Assembly: GCF_033963835.1 (NCBI RefSeq)
Contig: NZ_JAXBME010000028.1
Coordinates: forward strand, 1 to 37,907
Reading direction: 5' to 3'
DNA length: 37,907 nucleotides
Origin: Cytobacillus sp. IB215665
Lineage (GTDB): Bacteria; Bacillota; Bacilli; Bacillales; SM2101
Shown: positions 7,310 to 16,161 of the stretch, one piece after another
How positions within the stretch are numbered: position 1 is the stretch's first letter
Layout of the letters: each line of letters opens with the position of its first letter
Position numbers and translations under genes: made by a program
Notes under the pieces: generated by a model
The model's input: the letters and a program-made list of their open reading frames with translations, nothing else
The model's database searches: none
What the model was told of the DNA's origin: nothing

Positions 7310-8578
7310 ATGAATATTGACAATAAATTGCTTGAAAAATTACGAAATGAGCTTCGTAAACAACGTTCAGGTTTACAAAGATATAAAGATTACTATGACG
7401 GCAAACATTCCATTCTAAACACGTATACAGAGCAAGAAGATCAAGCGAATATGAAGCTTGTTTTTAACTTTCCGAAGAAGTTCGTTACTAACATGGCAGG
7501 GTACTCACTCGGAACACCACTCACGTATATATCACGTACTGGAAAGGATCAAGCTGTACATGACATTGAACTGAATTTTTCTCATTGGGAAAAGGCTCAT
7601 AATCAGAAGTTGAGCAAAGAGGCTGACATATACGGTGAAGCCTACGAAATCAATTACATCAATGCTGATGGTGAATTTGCTTCCGTGGTTGCCACGCCCA
7701 TGACCATGTACATCCTAACGGATGGTTCAGAAGAAAGAAATGTAACGGCAGCCATTCACACATTTAAAAAGCCTTTTGATGATGCTGAATACTTAGATGT
7801 GTATACAGAAGATAAAATTATCCATTACAAAGACGATAATCTAACGCTAATAGGTACTGATACTCATATATTTGGTCGTGTCCCTATCAATATATTTAGA
7901 GCAAATGACGAGAGCGAATGTATTTACAACGACATTATCACTCTTGTGGACGCCTACAATGTGATTAACTCAGATCTTACTAATGAAATATCTGATCACA
8001 GAAACGCAATGATAAAGGTGTTAGGGGCAAAACTGGACGATGAGGAAGAAATAAAAAAACTTAAAAAGTATGGCATTTTAAACGTCCCAACTGGCGCAGA
8101 TGTAGATTGGTTAATTAAAAATATCAATGATACCTTTGTTCAAAACACTCTTACAAACATCGAGAAAAAGATTTATGACCTTATGGACCAAGTTAATTTT
8201 AATGAGCAATGGGCTTCTAATACCTCAAATGTAGCCTTGAAAAATAAGCTATTAGCCTTGTCTCATAGGTGCTCGCTTAAAGAATCCTTGTTTGAAAAAG
8301 CTATCATGCAGCGTTTGAAGAACTTCTTCACTTATTTAGGAGTTAAACAAGCGAAAAAGGTTGATTATCGAGACATTAAAGTCAAATTCACTCGTAACCT
8401 ACCGTTTGACATTGTGAGCACTGCCGATGCCGTCAGCAAGCTTGAGAACATAGTCTCACAGGAAACATTGCTTTCACTTCTTCCATTCGTAGAAAATCCA
8501 GCACTTGAAATTGAGAAATTCAACAAAGAGCGTGAAAATAATCGTATTTCCTTAGATGGTGCTTTCAATGCCGAATAA
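7310..8578 (+). CDS. Portal protein (SPP1 gp6-like)
   Basis: A 422-residue portal, expected to form the dodecameric ring through which DNA enters and leaves. Typical features: LLEKLRNELRKQRSGLQRYKDYYDGKHSIL at the N-terminus, VFNFPKKFVTNMAGYSLGTPL near 50, and the late helix region LMDQVNFNEQWASNTSNVALKNKL near 290-310. The start ATG follows AAGGAGGTAAATA, three bases after terL. It is slightly shorter than SPP1 gp6. Its end overlaps the next gene, the usual order terL, portal, minor head protein. Confidence 0.93.
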   Translation: MNIDNKLLEKLRNELRKQRSGLQRYKDYYDGKHSILNTYTEQEDQANMKLVFNFPKKFVTNMAGYSLGTPLTYISRTGKDQAVHDIELNFSHWEKAHNQKLSKEADIYGEAYEINYINADGEFASVVATPMTMYILTDGSEERNVTAAIHTFKKPFDDAEYLDVYTEDKIIHYKDDNLTLIGTDTHIFGRVPINIFRANDESECIYNDIITLVDAYNVINSDLTNEISDHRNAMIKVLGAKLDDEEEIKKLKKYGILNVPTGADVDWLIKNINDTFVQNTLTNIEKKIYDLMDQVNFNEQWASNTSNVALKNKLLALSHRCSLKESLFEKAIMQRLKNFFTYLGVKQAKKVDYRDIKVKFTRNLPFDIVSTADAVSKLENIVSQETLLSLLPFVENPALEIEKFNKERENNRISLDGAFNAE

Positions 8579-9440
8579 GGACATTATCAGAATACGTGAA
8601 GAAGTTGAAGCGCAAGCTATTAAAGACATGCAAGGCATGTTACTCGCATACAAACGGTCACTCGATGAAGTTCAGAAGCATATAAACCAGATACACGCTC
8701 AATACCTTCTGGATGGAGAGTTAACCGTATCCAGGCAACAAAGATATTCAGTCTTACGTGAACTTGAAAGGCTGCTAATTGAAGAGGCTCAGAAAGTTGG
8801 TCTTGTAGAAATTGAAGAAACAACTAACATTCTAACAACTGTATACAATGAATCGTACTATCAAACAGCATTTATTATTGATGCAGGAATAGCGACTACT
8901 CTCACATTTTCAGTAGTTCAACCTGAGTTTGTACGAGCTGTAGTAAATAGCCCTATCGAGGGTAAAATGTTTTCAGATCGCATATGGAACAACAAAGATA
9001 TTTTAGCTAATCGTGTTCTTGAAGAAATTGAAAAATCCATGATTCAAGGTAAAGACGTTCGCAAAATATCAAGGGCCATCAAAAAAGAATTTGAAGTTTC
9101 AGCATATGAAGCTAAAAGGTTAGTTGTAACCGAACAAGCTAGGGTATCAAATGCAGCGCATAAATCAATCTATGAACAGTCAAGTGTGGTCAATAAAGTT
9201 ATGATAGATGCTACTTTGGACAGTAAAACATCCGAGATATGTAGAGGGTATGACGGTAATATTTATAACGCTAATAGCAATTACCCAACGCCTCCTTTTC
9301 ATCCAAATTGTAGGTCTGTAATTATTCCTATTGTGAATGGTTGGAGTCCTACGAAGAAAAGGGAGAACGAAGGTGATAAGAAGATTATCGACTATACCAC
9401 CTACGAAAAGTGGAAAAAATCAAGAAACGTTGAATCCTAG
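8556..9440 (+). CDS. Minor head protein (SPP1 gp7 / Mu gpF-like)
   Basis: A 294-residue head morphogenesis protein. The C-terminal part has the family hallmark: ARVSNAAHKSIYEQ, then DSKTSEICRGYDG and PPFHPNCRSVI (conserved Cys, His, Cys). Proteins of this family bind the portal and take part in DNA delivery. The gene overlaps the portal by 23 bases; an alternative start is the in-frame ATG at 8568. A terminator overlaps the stop codon. Confidence 0.88.
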   Translation: MVLSMPNKDIIRIREEVEAQAIKDMQGMLLAYKRSLDEVQKHINQIHAQYLLDGELTVSRQQRYSVLRELERLLIEEAQKVGLVEIEETTNILTTVYNESYYQTAFIIDAGIATTLTFSVVQPEFVRAVVNSPIEGKMFSDRIWNNKDILANRVLEEIEKSMIQGKDVRKISRAIKKEFEVSAYEAKRLVVTEQARVSNAAHKSIYEQSSVVNKVMIDATLDSKTSEICRGYDGNIYNANSNYPTPPFHPNCRSVIIPIVNGWSPTKKRENEGDKKIIDYTTYEKWKKSRNVES

Positions 9441-9464
9441 TCATGCTTATAGCGTGGCTTTTTT
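9439..9464 (+). terminator. Rho-independent terminator
   Basis: The stem AGTCATGC / GCGTGGCT with two G-T pairs, a five-base loop and a run of six T. It may reduce transcript level between the portal region and the scaffold/capsid genes. Confidence 0.7.
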
Positions 9465-9529
9465 AATACAAAAATACTTGCGCTTTAAGGGCTTATAAAG
9501 TGTTTGAAGGGCAAAAGGAGTTGTAATAC

Positions 9530-10150
9530 ATGACATTAGAAGAGATAAAGAAGTTTTTAAATGAAAACAAAGGCAAAGCAGATATAAAAGCCGTTTTAAT
9601 AGCGTATCTACAGGGGGATTTAACCGTTGAAGAGGCGCAGAAAATGGTATCAGAAAATAAAACGTTATCTAGTTGGCTTGATTCAGAAAAAGACAAACAT
9701 CTTGCGAAAGGGCTTGAAACTTGGAAAACAAATAACCTTCAATCTGAGATAGATAAGGAGGTTAAAAAGCGATTCCCTAAAAAGGATGAAAAAGAAATTG
9801 AGCTTGAGAAAATCAAAGCACAACTACAGAAAATGGAGTCTGAAAAAAAGCGTGAGGAACTAAAGAATCAAGCTATTAAAGTAGCGAATGATAAGAAGCT
9901 GCCGTTAGATATAGTTGATTATTTTCTTGGGGAAGACCAGGAAACTACAACCAAAAATCTAGCAAGCTTAGAAAAAGTATTTAATTCGCACACTCAAAAA
10001 ATAGTTGATGAAAGGTTGAAAGGTGGTTACAAGCCTCCTGGTGACAATAGCGGAAAAACGTTAACTTTAGAAGCTATCAAAAACATGTCTGAAGATGAAA
10101 TAAATGAAAACTGGGATGCTGTTCAAGAAGTAATGAAGGAAAATCAATAA
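9530..10150 (+). CDS. Capsid scaffolding protein (DUF4355-like)
   Basis: A 206-residue, strongly charged coiled-coil protein with a Lys/Glu-rich middle (residues about 60-125) and a glycine-containing C-terminus ending GGYKPPGDNSG and a short helix. Size, composition and position directly before the major capsid gene are those of internal scaffolds, which shape the prohead and are then removed. ATG 9530 follows AAAGGAG. No protease gene lies next to it, so scaffold exit may occur without a dedicated phage protease. Confidence 0.85.
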   Translation: MTLEEIKKFLNENKGKADIKAVLIAYLQGDLTVEEAQKMVSENKTLSSWLDSEKDKHLAKGLETWKTNNLQSEIDKEVKKRFPKKDEKEIELEKIKAQLQKMESEKKREELKNQAIKVANDKKLPLDIVDYFLGEDQETTTKNLASLEKVFNSHTQKIVDERLKGGYKPPGDNSGKTLTLEAIKNMSEDEINENWDAVQEVMKENQ

Positions 10151-10169
10151 AAAAGGGAGAGATTTATAA

Positions 10170-10991
10170 ATGTCTTATGCTAATTTTATGCCCACAATTT
10201 GGAGCGCACGTTTAAACGCCAATCTTAGAAAGGCTCTTGTGTACGGGAATATCGTAAACACAGATTACGAGGGTGAAATTGCAGGAGTTGGATCTACTGT
10301 TCGTATTAATACAATGGGAGCTGTCACAATCGGTGACTATGATAAAGACAATGGTGTTGGAGATCCAGAGACACTTGATTCTGATTTTACAACATTAACA
10401 CTGGATCAACAAAAATTCTTCAATTTCAAAGTTGATGATATTGATAAGGCTCAAACACGTGCGAATTTAGTAGATTTATCAATGGGTGAAGCTTCTTATG
10501 GATTAGCTGATGTAATGGATCAATATATTGCTAGTTTTTATACTGAAGCAGCAAGTACTATGGGTTCTGATGCATCACCATTATCTGTGACAAAGGATAA
10601 CATTTACGACTATATAGTTGACTTGAATGTACTACTTTCAGAAAAGGACGTTCCAAAGATGGGGCGTTTTGTTGTTCTTCCTGAGTTTTGTCAAGGTCTA
10701 CTACAGAAAAACCCTTTACTTACAAAAGAACCACAAGTTGTACATGATGCTTATGTAGGAAATATAGCAGGAACGCAAATTTTCACATCAAACAACGTGC
10801 CGAATAATGGCGGTGAAAAATACAAAGTCTTGGCAGGGCATAGGATGGCGATTTCCTTCGCACAAAGCATTGATTCTCTAGAAGCTTATCGTCCTGAAAA
10901 ATACTTTGCTGATGCAGTGAAAGGGCTACAATTTTATGGTGCGAAAGTTATTAAACCTGAAGCACTTGCAGTAATGACAATCAACCGATAA
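10170..10991 (+). CDS. Major capsid protein
   Basis: A 273-residue capsid protein expected to have the HK97 fold. The N-terminus (MSYANFMPTIWSARLNANL) and the motifs GSTVRINTMGAVTIGDY and DQQKFFNFKVDDIDKAQ resemble the P22 coat-like group of Gram-positive siphoviruses. The C-terminal part has FVVLPEFCQGLLQ and GTQIFTSNNVP. It follows the scaffold by 19 bases with an AAAGGGAGAG ribosome site, as expected for the most abundant virion protein. No delta-domain cleavage site is evident. Confidence 0.9.
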   Translation: MSYANFMPTIWSARLNANLRKALVYGNIVNTDYEGEIAGVGSTVRINTMGAVTIGDYDKDNGVGDPETLDSDFTTLTLDQQKFFNFKVDDIDKAQTRANLVDLSMGEASYGLADVMDQYIASFYTEAASTMGSDASPLSVTKDNIYDYIVDLNVLLSEKDVPKMGRFVVLPEFCQGLLQKNPLLTKEPQVVHDAYVGNIAGTQIFTSNNVPNNGGEKYKVLAGHRMAISFAQSIDSLEAYRPEKYFADAVKGLQFYGAKVIKPEALAVMTINR

Positions 10992-11004
10992 GGAGCTGTT
11001 ATAT

Positions 11005-11118
11005 ATGAAATTCAGAAATAAGAAGACAAAAAAAGTGTGGGAAATCACAGATAAGGCCCACCAAAAGCGATTAAAAAACAACCCTGACTATGAAGTAGTA
11101 AAAGAAAATGCTAAGTAA
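11005..11118 (+). CDS. Small basic head-region protein, 37 aa
   Basis: ATG 11005 behind AAGGAGCTG. The peptide MKFRNKKTKKVWEI...NPDYEVVKENAK is very basic at the front. Short genes of this kind with a final YEVV motif are common between capsid and connector genes in related Bacillus phages, and their role is unknown to me. It overlaps the next gene by 11 bases, so translation is probably coupled. Confidence 0.7.
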   Translation: MKFRNKKTKKVWEITDKAHQKRLKNNPDYEVVKENAK

Positions 11119-11410
11119 ATTAAAGATATACTTGGGGATCAATGACGATTCCCAAGATGATCTTTTAACCTTATTGCTTGATATGGCGAACGATATTATA
11201 AAAGCTTATTGCTATTGCAGTGATGAGGAATTAGCAACTATTCCTGACTATACTAAAATCCGAATTGCTTCAGCATTGCATAAAAAACGCAGAGGCGAAG
11301 GGCTGAAAGCTAGAAATCAAGGTAGCAGATCCACCCAGTATGATGATATTTTGTCTGATGATATTAAACTATCACTCAACCAATATAGAAGGGTTAGGGG
11401 TGCTTTTTAG
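11108..11410 (+). CDS. Head-tail connector (adaptor), gp6/gp15-like
   Basis: A 100-residue helical protein (MLSKLKIYLGINDDSQDDLLTLLLDMANDIIKAYC) typical of the DNA-packaging or adaptor proteins that bind under the portal. It is the first of four tightly overlapping small genes (11108-12365) in the standard siphovirus order adaptor, stopper, tail completion, tail terminator. The stop overlaps the next GTG by one base. Confidence 0.8.
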   Translation: MLSKLKIYLGINDDSQDDLLTLLLDMANDIIKAYCYCSDEELATIPDYTKIRIASALHKKRRGEGLKARNQGSRSTQYDDILSDDIKLSLNQYRRVRGAF

Positions 11411-11712
11411 TGGGAGATCAAGAATTGATTCTATTAAAAAAATCAGACGGTCACCTAAATGATGATGGTATTTGGATTGATGGCGAAGAATCTACTGTTA
11501 AACCTATCTCAGCAGACGTTCAGCCGTTTTCTAAAGACCTTGCCTACCGAGAATATGGCTATGATAAAAACGTTGTATATCGGGCTTATATCGACTATGA
11601 CGACGATGTTATATTAGGGGATAAAGTTCGTTTTGAGGATAGCGACTATCTTATAAAAAAGATAATTGAATGGGACAACGAATTCATGGAGTTGTTACTA
11701 GATGGGGTTTAA
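11410..11712 (+). CDS. Head closure / stopper protein
   Basis: A 100-residue, beta-rich, acidic protein beginning at GTG 11410. Sequence such as ADVQPFSKDLAYREYGYDKNV and DSDYLIKKIIEWDNEF is typical of phage minor capsid or stopper proteins (SPP1 gp16 position), which close the connector after packaging. Assignment rests mainly on size and gene order. It overlaps the next gene by 11 bases. Confidence 0.7.
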   Translation: MGDQELILLKKSDGHLNDDGIWIDGEESTVKPISADVQPFSKDLAYREYGYDKNVVYRAYIDYDDDVILGDKVRFEDSDYLIKKIIEWDNEFMELLLDGV

Positions 11713-12022
11713 GAAAACTGTGCACAGGACGGCAGAGGAAGAGATACAACGGCTCATGCAAAAGCGAGAACAAGCTGTAGAACAAGGTGTAATCATCATT
11801 GAAGCAGATGCAAAACTTAACTGTCCAGTAGATACAGGAGCTTTAAAACGGTCTATTACTCATAGCGTGGAAAGTAATAAGAATAAGACTACTGGAAAAG
11901 TAGGAAGTAATGTTGAATATGCATACTGGGCTGAACAAAAAAAGCCATATCTAGAGCCAGCCGTTGATCAGAATGTTGAATCAGTAAAGCGTATGTTTAA
12001 GGAAGTGCTTAATAGTGATTAG
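11702..12022 (+). CDS. HK97 gp10-like tail completion protein
   Basis: A 106-residue protein with the gp10 family hallmark: an N-terminal helix, then LNCPVDTGALKRSITHSV (CPVDTGxLRxS), then VGSNVEYAYWAEQ and YLEPAVDQN. These proteins act at the head-tail interface. It overlaps both neighbours, so the four connector genes are translationally coupled. Confidence 0.85.
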   Translation: MGFKKTVHRTAEEEIQRLMQKREQAVEQGVIIIEADAKLNCPVDTGALKRSITHSVESNKNKTTGKVGSNVEYAYWAEQKKPYLEPAVDQNVESVKRMFKEVLNSD

Positions 12023-12365
12023 CGAAGTTAGAAAATATTTGCTTAAAGATGCTGAATTCGTGGACATTCCTATCTATTTACTACAAAAACCTTCTGAAAA
12101 TGAACATGACCACTATATAATTTACCGTTACAAGCTTCTAAGTGGTGGAGCTATTAAGGATTATCAAGTGACTTTCCGTGTGATTAGTAAAGACCTCGTG
12201 AAGCTCAAAAGCCTTAGTAATAAGGTTGTAGAGCTATTAGATCAATATAGAGAAAATGAAATACCAGGTATTCACCATTGTTCATTATTGAATGGTGGGG
12301 GCATGGCATATAACGAAAGCGCAGGACATTATGAGTCTGTGCTTTATTTTTTAATCAAATTGTAA
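12015..12365 (+). CDS. Tail terminator protein (SPP1 gp17-like)
   Basis: A 116-residue protein starting with GTG (GTGATTAGCGAAG), with IYLLQKPSENEHDHYIIYR and YQVTFRVISKDLVKLKSLSNKV. Size and place just before the major tail protein fit the terminator that ends tail-tube growth and docks to the head. It ends with LYFLIKL, as many minor capsid proteins of this kind do. Confidence 0.75.
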   Translation: MISEVRKYLLKDAEFVDIPIYLLQKPSENEHDHYIIYRYKLLSGGAIKDYQVTFRVISKDLVKLKSLSNKVVELLDQYRENEIPGIHHCSLLNGGGMAYNESAGHYESVLYFLIKL

Positions 12366-12377
12366 GGAGTTGATAAC

Positions 12378-12941
12378 ATGGTAATGCACTATCAAAAATC
12401 AGATCCCATTGTGTTAGGTTCAGGTGAATTATATCTTGCTAAAGTTAGTGAAATAGTAGATCCTGAGCAATTAACAGAAGAAGAAGTTAACAAACTAGTG
12501 AATATCGGAGCTATCGAAAGTGGCGCAAACATTGATATTGCAGATGAAGATATTGAAATAGAGTCCGATAATCGAGGCACGGTAATGAAAATAACTGCCG
12601 ATAAGGATATTAATTTTAGTTCTGGTGTCATGACGTGGGTTCTTGAAAACATAGCAAACTTCCTCATGGGAGCAACGTACACAGAAGAAAAAGCTGATGA
12701 AGTAGTTACATCGAAAAAACTTGTGGTTGGCTTGAATGATCAAAAACCTAATGTTTATTTACGTTTTGTTCATGAAAAAACAAGTGGCGGAACAATTACT
12801 TTGAATATGTACAATGCTATTTTTGCAGGAAAGCTTAATTTAAACTTCGAGAAAAAGAAACAAACAACGGTTGATTATAACTTTATGGCGTTAGCAAATG
12901 ACAATAAAAATTACATTGAAATCATAGAAACGTTTGAATAG
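12378..12941 (+). CDS. Major tail (tube) protein
   Basis: A 187-residue protein after AAGGAGTTGATAAC. It shows the tail-tube pattern: LGSGELYLAKV near the start, GANIDIADEDIEIESDNRGTV, and a late LNMYNAIFAGKLNLNFEKKKQTTVDYNF. It polymerises around the tape measure to form the long flexible tail. It lies between the terminator and the frameshifted chaperones, the canonical place. Confidence 0.88.
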   Translation: MVMHYQKSDPIVLGSGELYLAKVSEIVDPEQLTEEEVNKLVNIGAIESGANIDIADEDIEIESDNRGTVMKITADKDINFSSGVMTWVLENIANFLMGATYTEEKADEVVTSKKLVVGLNDQKPNVYLRFVHEKTSGGTITLNMYNAIFAGKLNLNFEKKKQTTVDYNFMALANDNKNYIEIIETFE

Positions 12942-12955
12942 GAGTGTGAAGATAA

Positions 12956-13297
12956 ATGAGTAATGTTGTAGATTTTAGCGTACTGTATGGCGAACCTTTG
13001 GTATTTAAAGGGCTTTATGGAGAGGATTATAAGATACCTTATGACGTGCCTACAGAGTTAACACTGAAATTGCATCATCATCACAATGAAATGGTAAAAA
13101 TCAAAGATGCTGCAAAGGCGATAGAAAAGCTTCATGCAATAACATTAGATATTTTAAAACTTGATGAATCAAAAGATGTACGTATAGAAGATATAAAAAA
13201 GTTTAGTCATCAATCCTTGCTTATTGTGATTCAAGAATTCGGAAACCATATTAGGAAAATTGAATCAAACCCAAACTCCAAATCCCTCGATTCTTAA
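12956..13297 (+). CDS. Tail assembly chaperone, short form (gpG-like)
   Basis: A 113-residue protein, AAATGAG at 12956 after GGAGTGTGAAG. It is the in-frame product; the longer product arises by a -1 shift at 13267-13273. It contains YKIPYDVPTELTLKLHHHHNE and a helical C-terminal half. Such chaperones bind the tape measure and recruit tube subunits before assembly. Confidence 0.85.
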   Translation: MSNVVDFSVLYGEPLVFKGLYGEDYKIPYDVPTELTLKLHHHHNEMVKIKDAAKAIEKLHAITLDILKLDESKDVRIEDIKKFSHQSLLIVIQEFGNHIRKIESNPNSKSLDS

Positions 13298-13563
13298 TTA
13301 ATAGTGATGAATCGGGGGATTATCAAATAGATGGAATGGATATGATTAATTACCTAGTTGCCAAGAGTGGGCGAGGTCATTTTGAAATTATGAAACTCCC
13401 TTATGGAGTGTATTTGAGTCAATTAAAATATTTTAAGTTGATAGATGTACTTTCTACTAAAGAGGGGCAAGAAATGTACAAAAAAGAGAAAGTTCTTTCT
13501 CGAAAAGATCCTGATGTGTCGAGGTTGAGAAACTTCACAGGTTACAAAGGAAGTGATGGTTAA
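12956..13563 (+). CDS. Tail assembly chaperone, frameshifted long form (gpGT-like), about 202 aa
   Basis: The second frame (open from 13264 to 13563) lies in the -1 frame relative to the first gene and has no good start of its own; its first ATG (13336) lacks a ribosome site. At 13267-13273 the sequence A AAC CCA is a perfect X-XXY-YYZ heptamer in the first gene's frame, 21 bases before its stop. A slip there reads on as KLQIPRFLINSDESGDYQID... to GYKGSDG. The extension would carry the tape-measure-binding part, as in lambda gpGT. Confidence 0.82.
13267..13273 (+). promoter_or_regulatory. -1 ribosomal frameshift slippery site A AAC CCA
   Basis: The heptamer is in phase with the gpG frame, and it lies in the only window (13264-13297) where both frames are open. 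No other heptamer of this type is seen there. Confidence 0.75.
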
Positions 13564-15297
13564 GTGGCAACGATTGATATGTCTACATACTCATATAGCC
13601 TCGAACTCGATGATAAAGGATTTTCAGATGGATTAAAAAAAGCTGATGATGGAATGGGTAAGGTCGAAAGTACAGGTAAGAAAACAGGAAAAGCTTTAAA
13701 AGTGGCTGGTGGAGCTATGGCAGCAGGAATTGGTATAGCAGGAGCTGCAATAACTACACTTGTAGGAAAGACGTTAGATGCTGCATCAGAAATAAATAAA
13801 TTCGCTCAAGTGACGGGGATGTCTACAGAAAGTTTTCAAGAGTGGGATTTTGTTATGAAAAACTTTGGATATTCAGCAGAACAGGCTAGTGGAGATTTGG
13901 CAGCATTAGGTGAAAAAGCAATGGATGCAGCCAATGGTGTTGGGGAAGGTGCAGAACTATTTGGAATGCTTGGTATTCAAGTAACTAACACAGGTGGTCA
14001 ACTGAAAAGCCAAGAGCAAATATTCAATGAAACTATTACAGCCTTACAAGGTATGGAGGATGTAACGCAGAGAAACGCCATTGCTTCAGCACTACTTTCC
14101 ACAACTGGAGAAGAGTTAGTTCCTGTTTTAAATATGACGGCTGAAGAACTAAAAAATATGAAAGATAATGCCAGCATCATTAGCGAGGAAGATTTAAAAA
14201 AAGCTGAAGAGTTTAAAAAAGGATGGGAAAAAGCGAAAGATACTCTTTCCAAAGTATTTATGACTGTAGGGCTTCAGTTGATGCCAGTCTTTCAATCTTT
14301 GCTTGATTGGGTAAATGATCAAGTACCTGCCATACAAGCATTTTTCGAAGATGCTTTTAATGCGATAGATGCAGTAATAACAGTTGTTCATGACTTTTTC
14401 AAAGATAACATTTTACCGATATTTCAGCAGACAGCCGAAGATGTGGAAAGTATTTTTCCTGAAGTGAAAGCTATCTTTGAAGATGCTTTTGAACGGATAA
14501 AAGAGGTAATTGAAGTCCTGTGGGAGTTTATTAAAGACAACGTTCTTCCGATTTGGAAAGATATGTTTGATTGGGTAAAAAGTAAAATTCCAACTATTAA
14601 AGATACCTTTTCGACTGCATTTGAGGCTATCAAGCGTGTGGTCGATAAATTATGGGGATTTTTCAAAGAGAACTTGCTGCCAATTTTAGAGTCGTTATAT
14701 CAAATGGTTTCGGATAGGTTGCCACAAATACAATCAATATTTGACTCAGTATTTGGTGTTATAAAAGATGTTGTTGAAATCGTGTGGGGCATTTTTGAAG
14801 ATTTTTTACTTCCAGTATTAGAAGCTCTTTGGGATTTCGTTGAACCACATTTCCCTTTGATTGCTAGCATCATAGAAACTGCGTTTGACACAGTCATAAT
14901 AATAGCGGAAGGGTTAATAAGTGTTTTTGAAGGAATTGTTGGAGTAGTAAAAGACGCTTGGGATTGGTTGACTAGATGGAATGACGAAGATGTAGAAGAC
15001 AAAAATATTACTGTAAATACTAATTACACAAGTAGTGGTAATGGGTTACCTGCATACGCCAAAGGCACAAATTTTCATCCAGGAGGGCTTGCGCTAGTGG
15101 GTGAAGAAGGGCCTGAAATAGCAAATCTCCCAAGAGGAACAAGTATTAAAACCAACAAAGAAACAATGGATATGTTAGGTCGAGGTGGTGGAGTCACACA
15201 AAATATTACGATAAACAGCCCTGAACCATTAACACCTAACAACATTAAAAGACAAACTCTTCAGGCATCAAGACTCCTAGCGTTAGAATTGAGGTGA
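13564..15297 (+). CDS. Tape measure protein
   Basis: A 577-residue tape measure starting with GTG directly after the chaperone stop. The N-terminal part (STYSYSLELDDKGFSDGLKKAD) and a glycine/alanine-rich hydrophobic stretch (residues about 55-75) are typical, as is the C-terminal GTNFHPGGLALVGEEGPEIANLPRG. Residues about 244-455 contain five imperfect repeats of about 47 residues with the theme FxxAFxxIxxVIxxxWxFFKDNxLPI. The length suggests a rather short tail, near 85-90 nm by the usual 0.15 nm per residue. No lytic or peptidase domain is seen. Confidence 0.9.
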   Translation: MATIDMSTYSYSLELDDKGFSDGLKKADDGMGKVESTGKKTGKALKVAGGAMAAGIGIAGAAITTLVGKTLDAASEINKFAQVTGMSTESFQEWDFVMKNFGYSAEQASGDLAALGEKAMDAANGVGEGAELFGMLGIQVTNTGGQLKSQEQIFNETITALQGMEDVTQRNAIASALLSTTGEELVPVLNMTAEELKNMKDNASIISEEDLKKAEEFKKGWEKAKDTLSKVFMTVGLQLMPVFQSLLDWVNDQVPAIQAFFEDAFNAIDAVITVVHDFFKDNILPIFQQTAEDVESIFPEVKAIFEDAFERIKEVIEVLWEFIKDNVLPIWKDMFDWVKSKIPTIKDTFSTAFEAIKRVVDKLWGFFKENLLPILESLYQMVSDRLPQIQSIFDSVFGVIKDVVEIVWGIFEDFLLPVLEALWDFVEPHFPLIASIIETAFDTVIIIAEGLISVFEGIVGVVKDAWDWLTRWNDEDVEDKNITVNTNYTSSGNGLPAYAKGTNFHPGGLALVGEEGPEIANLPRGTSIKTNKETMDMLGRGGGVTQNITINSPEPLTPNNIKRQTLQASRLLALELR

Positions 15298-15304
15298 TAA
15301 TTTT

Positions 15305-16159
15305 GTGCAAACAGTAACTTTTACAAATTCAAGAGGGCAAAGCGTGGAGCTGAAAAATATAGCTCCTTTTGTTTTGTCCATGATCGAGGGGTTGGGCGAT
15401 GTAGAGAGTGTAACGCAAACACAAAAGTCACCATTTCAACACGGCACAACCTATATTGATAGTGAACTAGAAAGTCGTTTTATTCCAATAGAAATCAGTA
15501 TAGTAGGAACAAATGAATCTGATATATCGGAGAAACGGGAATATTTATCAAGTGTTTTTAATCCCACTTTAGGAAAAGGCATCCTGCGATACGAAAACTC
15601 ACGAATTGTAAGGGAAATTGTTGCTGTGAGCGAGCATGTCCCTATTTACCCTAGCGGAGATAGTCGAACACATAATTATCAGGTTGCTGTTGTTGATCTA
15701 ATTTGCCCTGATCCTTTTTGGTGTGATGTCAATCCCACAAACATTAAATTAGAGGACTTTGTATCAAGTTTTCGTTTTCCGTTTAGTTTTCCTGTACGAT
15801 TTGCCACAAGGGGTGATTCAAGAGTACTAGTCAATGAAGGACATGTCCCTACTCCTGTGAAAATTACTTTTCGTGGTGAGTCTATTAACCCTAAAATTAC
15901 AAATCAGACCACAGGGAAATTTATTCAAATTAATAGGAGTATTCCAAAGGATTACACTTTAGTTATTAATACAGCATTCGGCAATAAAACAATAGAAATT
16001 ATTGCACCTGATGGAGTTACGACTAATGCAAATGGATATATGGATTTAGCCTCAGAATTTTTTCAATTAGAGGTCGGAGAAAACAAAATTAATTTTATTA
16101 CTGAAGGTGGAAAGCCTGAAGTTTATATTGAATACAAAAACAGATATTTGGGGGTGTGA
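15305..16159 (+). CDS. Distal tail protein (Dit, SPP1 gp19.1-like)
   Basis: A 284-residue Dit-type protein after GAGGTGATAATTTT, start GTG. Hallmarks are FVLSMIEGLGDVESVTQTQKSP near the start, the RFIPIEISI and GILRYENSRI segments, and PDPFWCD near residue 137 (the usual CPDPFWxD). It forms the hexameric hub joining tube and baseplate. The C-terminal half resembles the galectin-like domain of family members. Confidence 0.9.
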   Translation: MQTVTFTNSRGQSVELKNIAPFVLSMIEGLGDVESVTQTQKSPFQHGTTYIDSELESRFIPIEISIVGTNESDISEKREYLSSVFNPTLGKGILRYENSRIVREIVAVSEHVPIYPSGDSRTHNYQVAVVDLICPDPFWCDVNPTNIKLEDFVSSFRFPFSFPVRFATRGDSRVLVNEGHVPTPVKITFRGESINPKITNQTTGKFIQINRSIPKDYTLVINTAFGNKTIEIIAPDGVTTNANGYMDLASEFFQLEVGENKINFITEGGKPEVYIEYKNRYLGV

Positions 16160-16161
16160 TT

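Noticed and set aside
13336-13563. An independent 75-residue tail gene
   Set aside because: No ribosome site at the ATG, an open frame upstream and a slippery heptamer favour the frameshift fusion.
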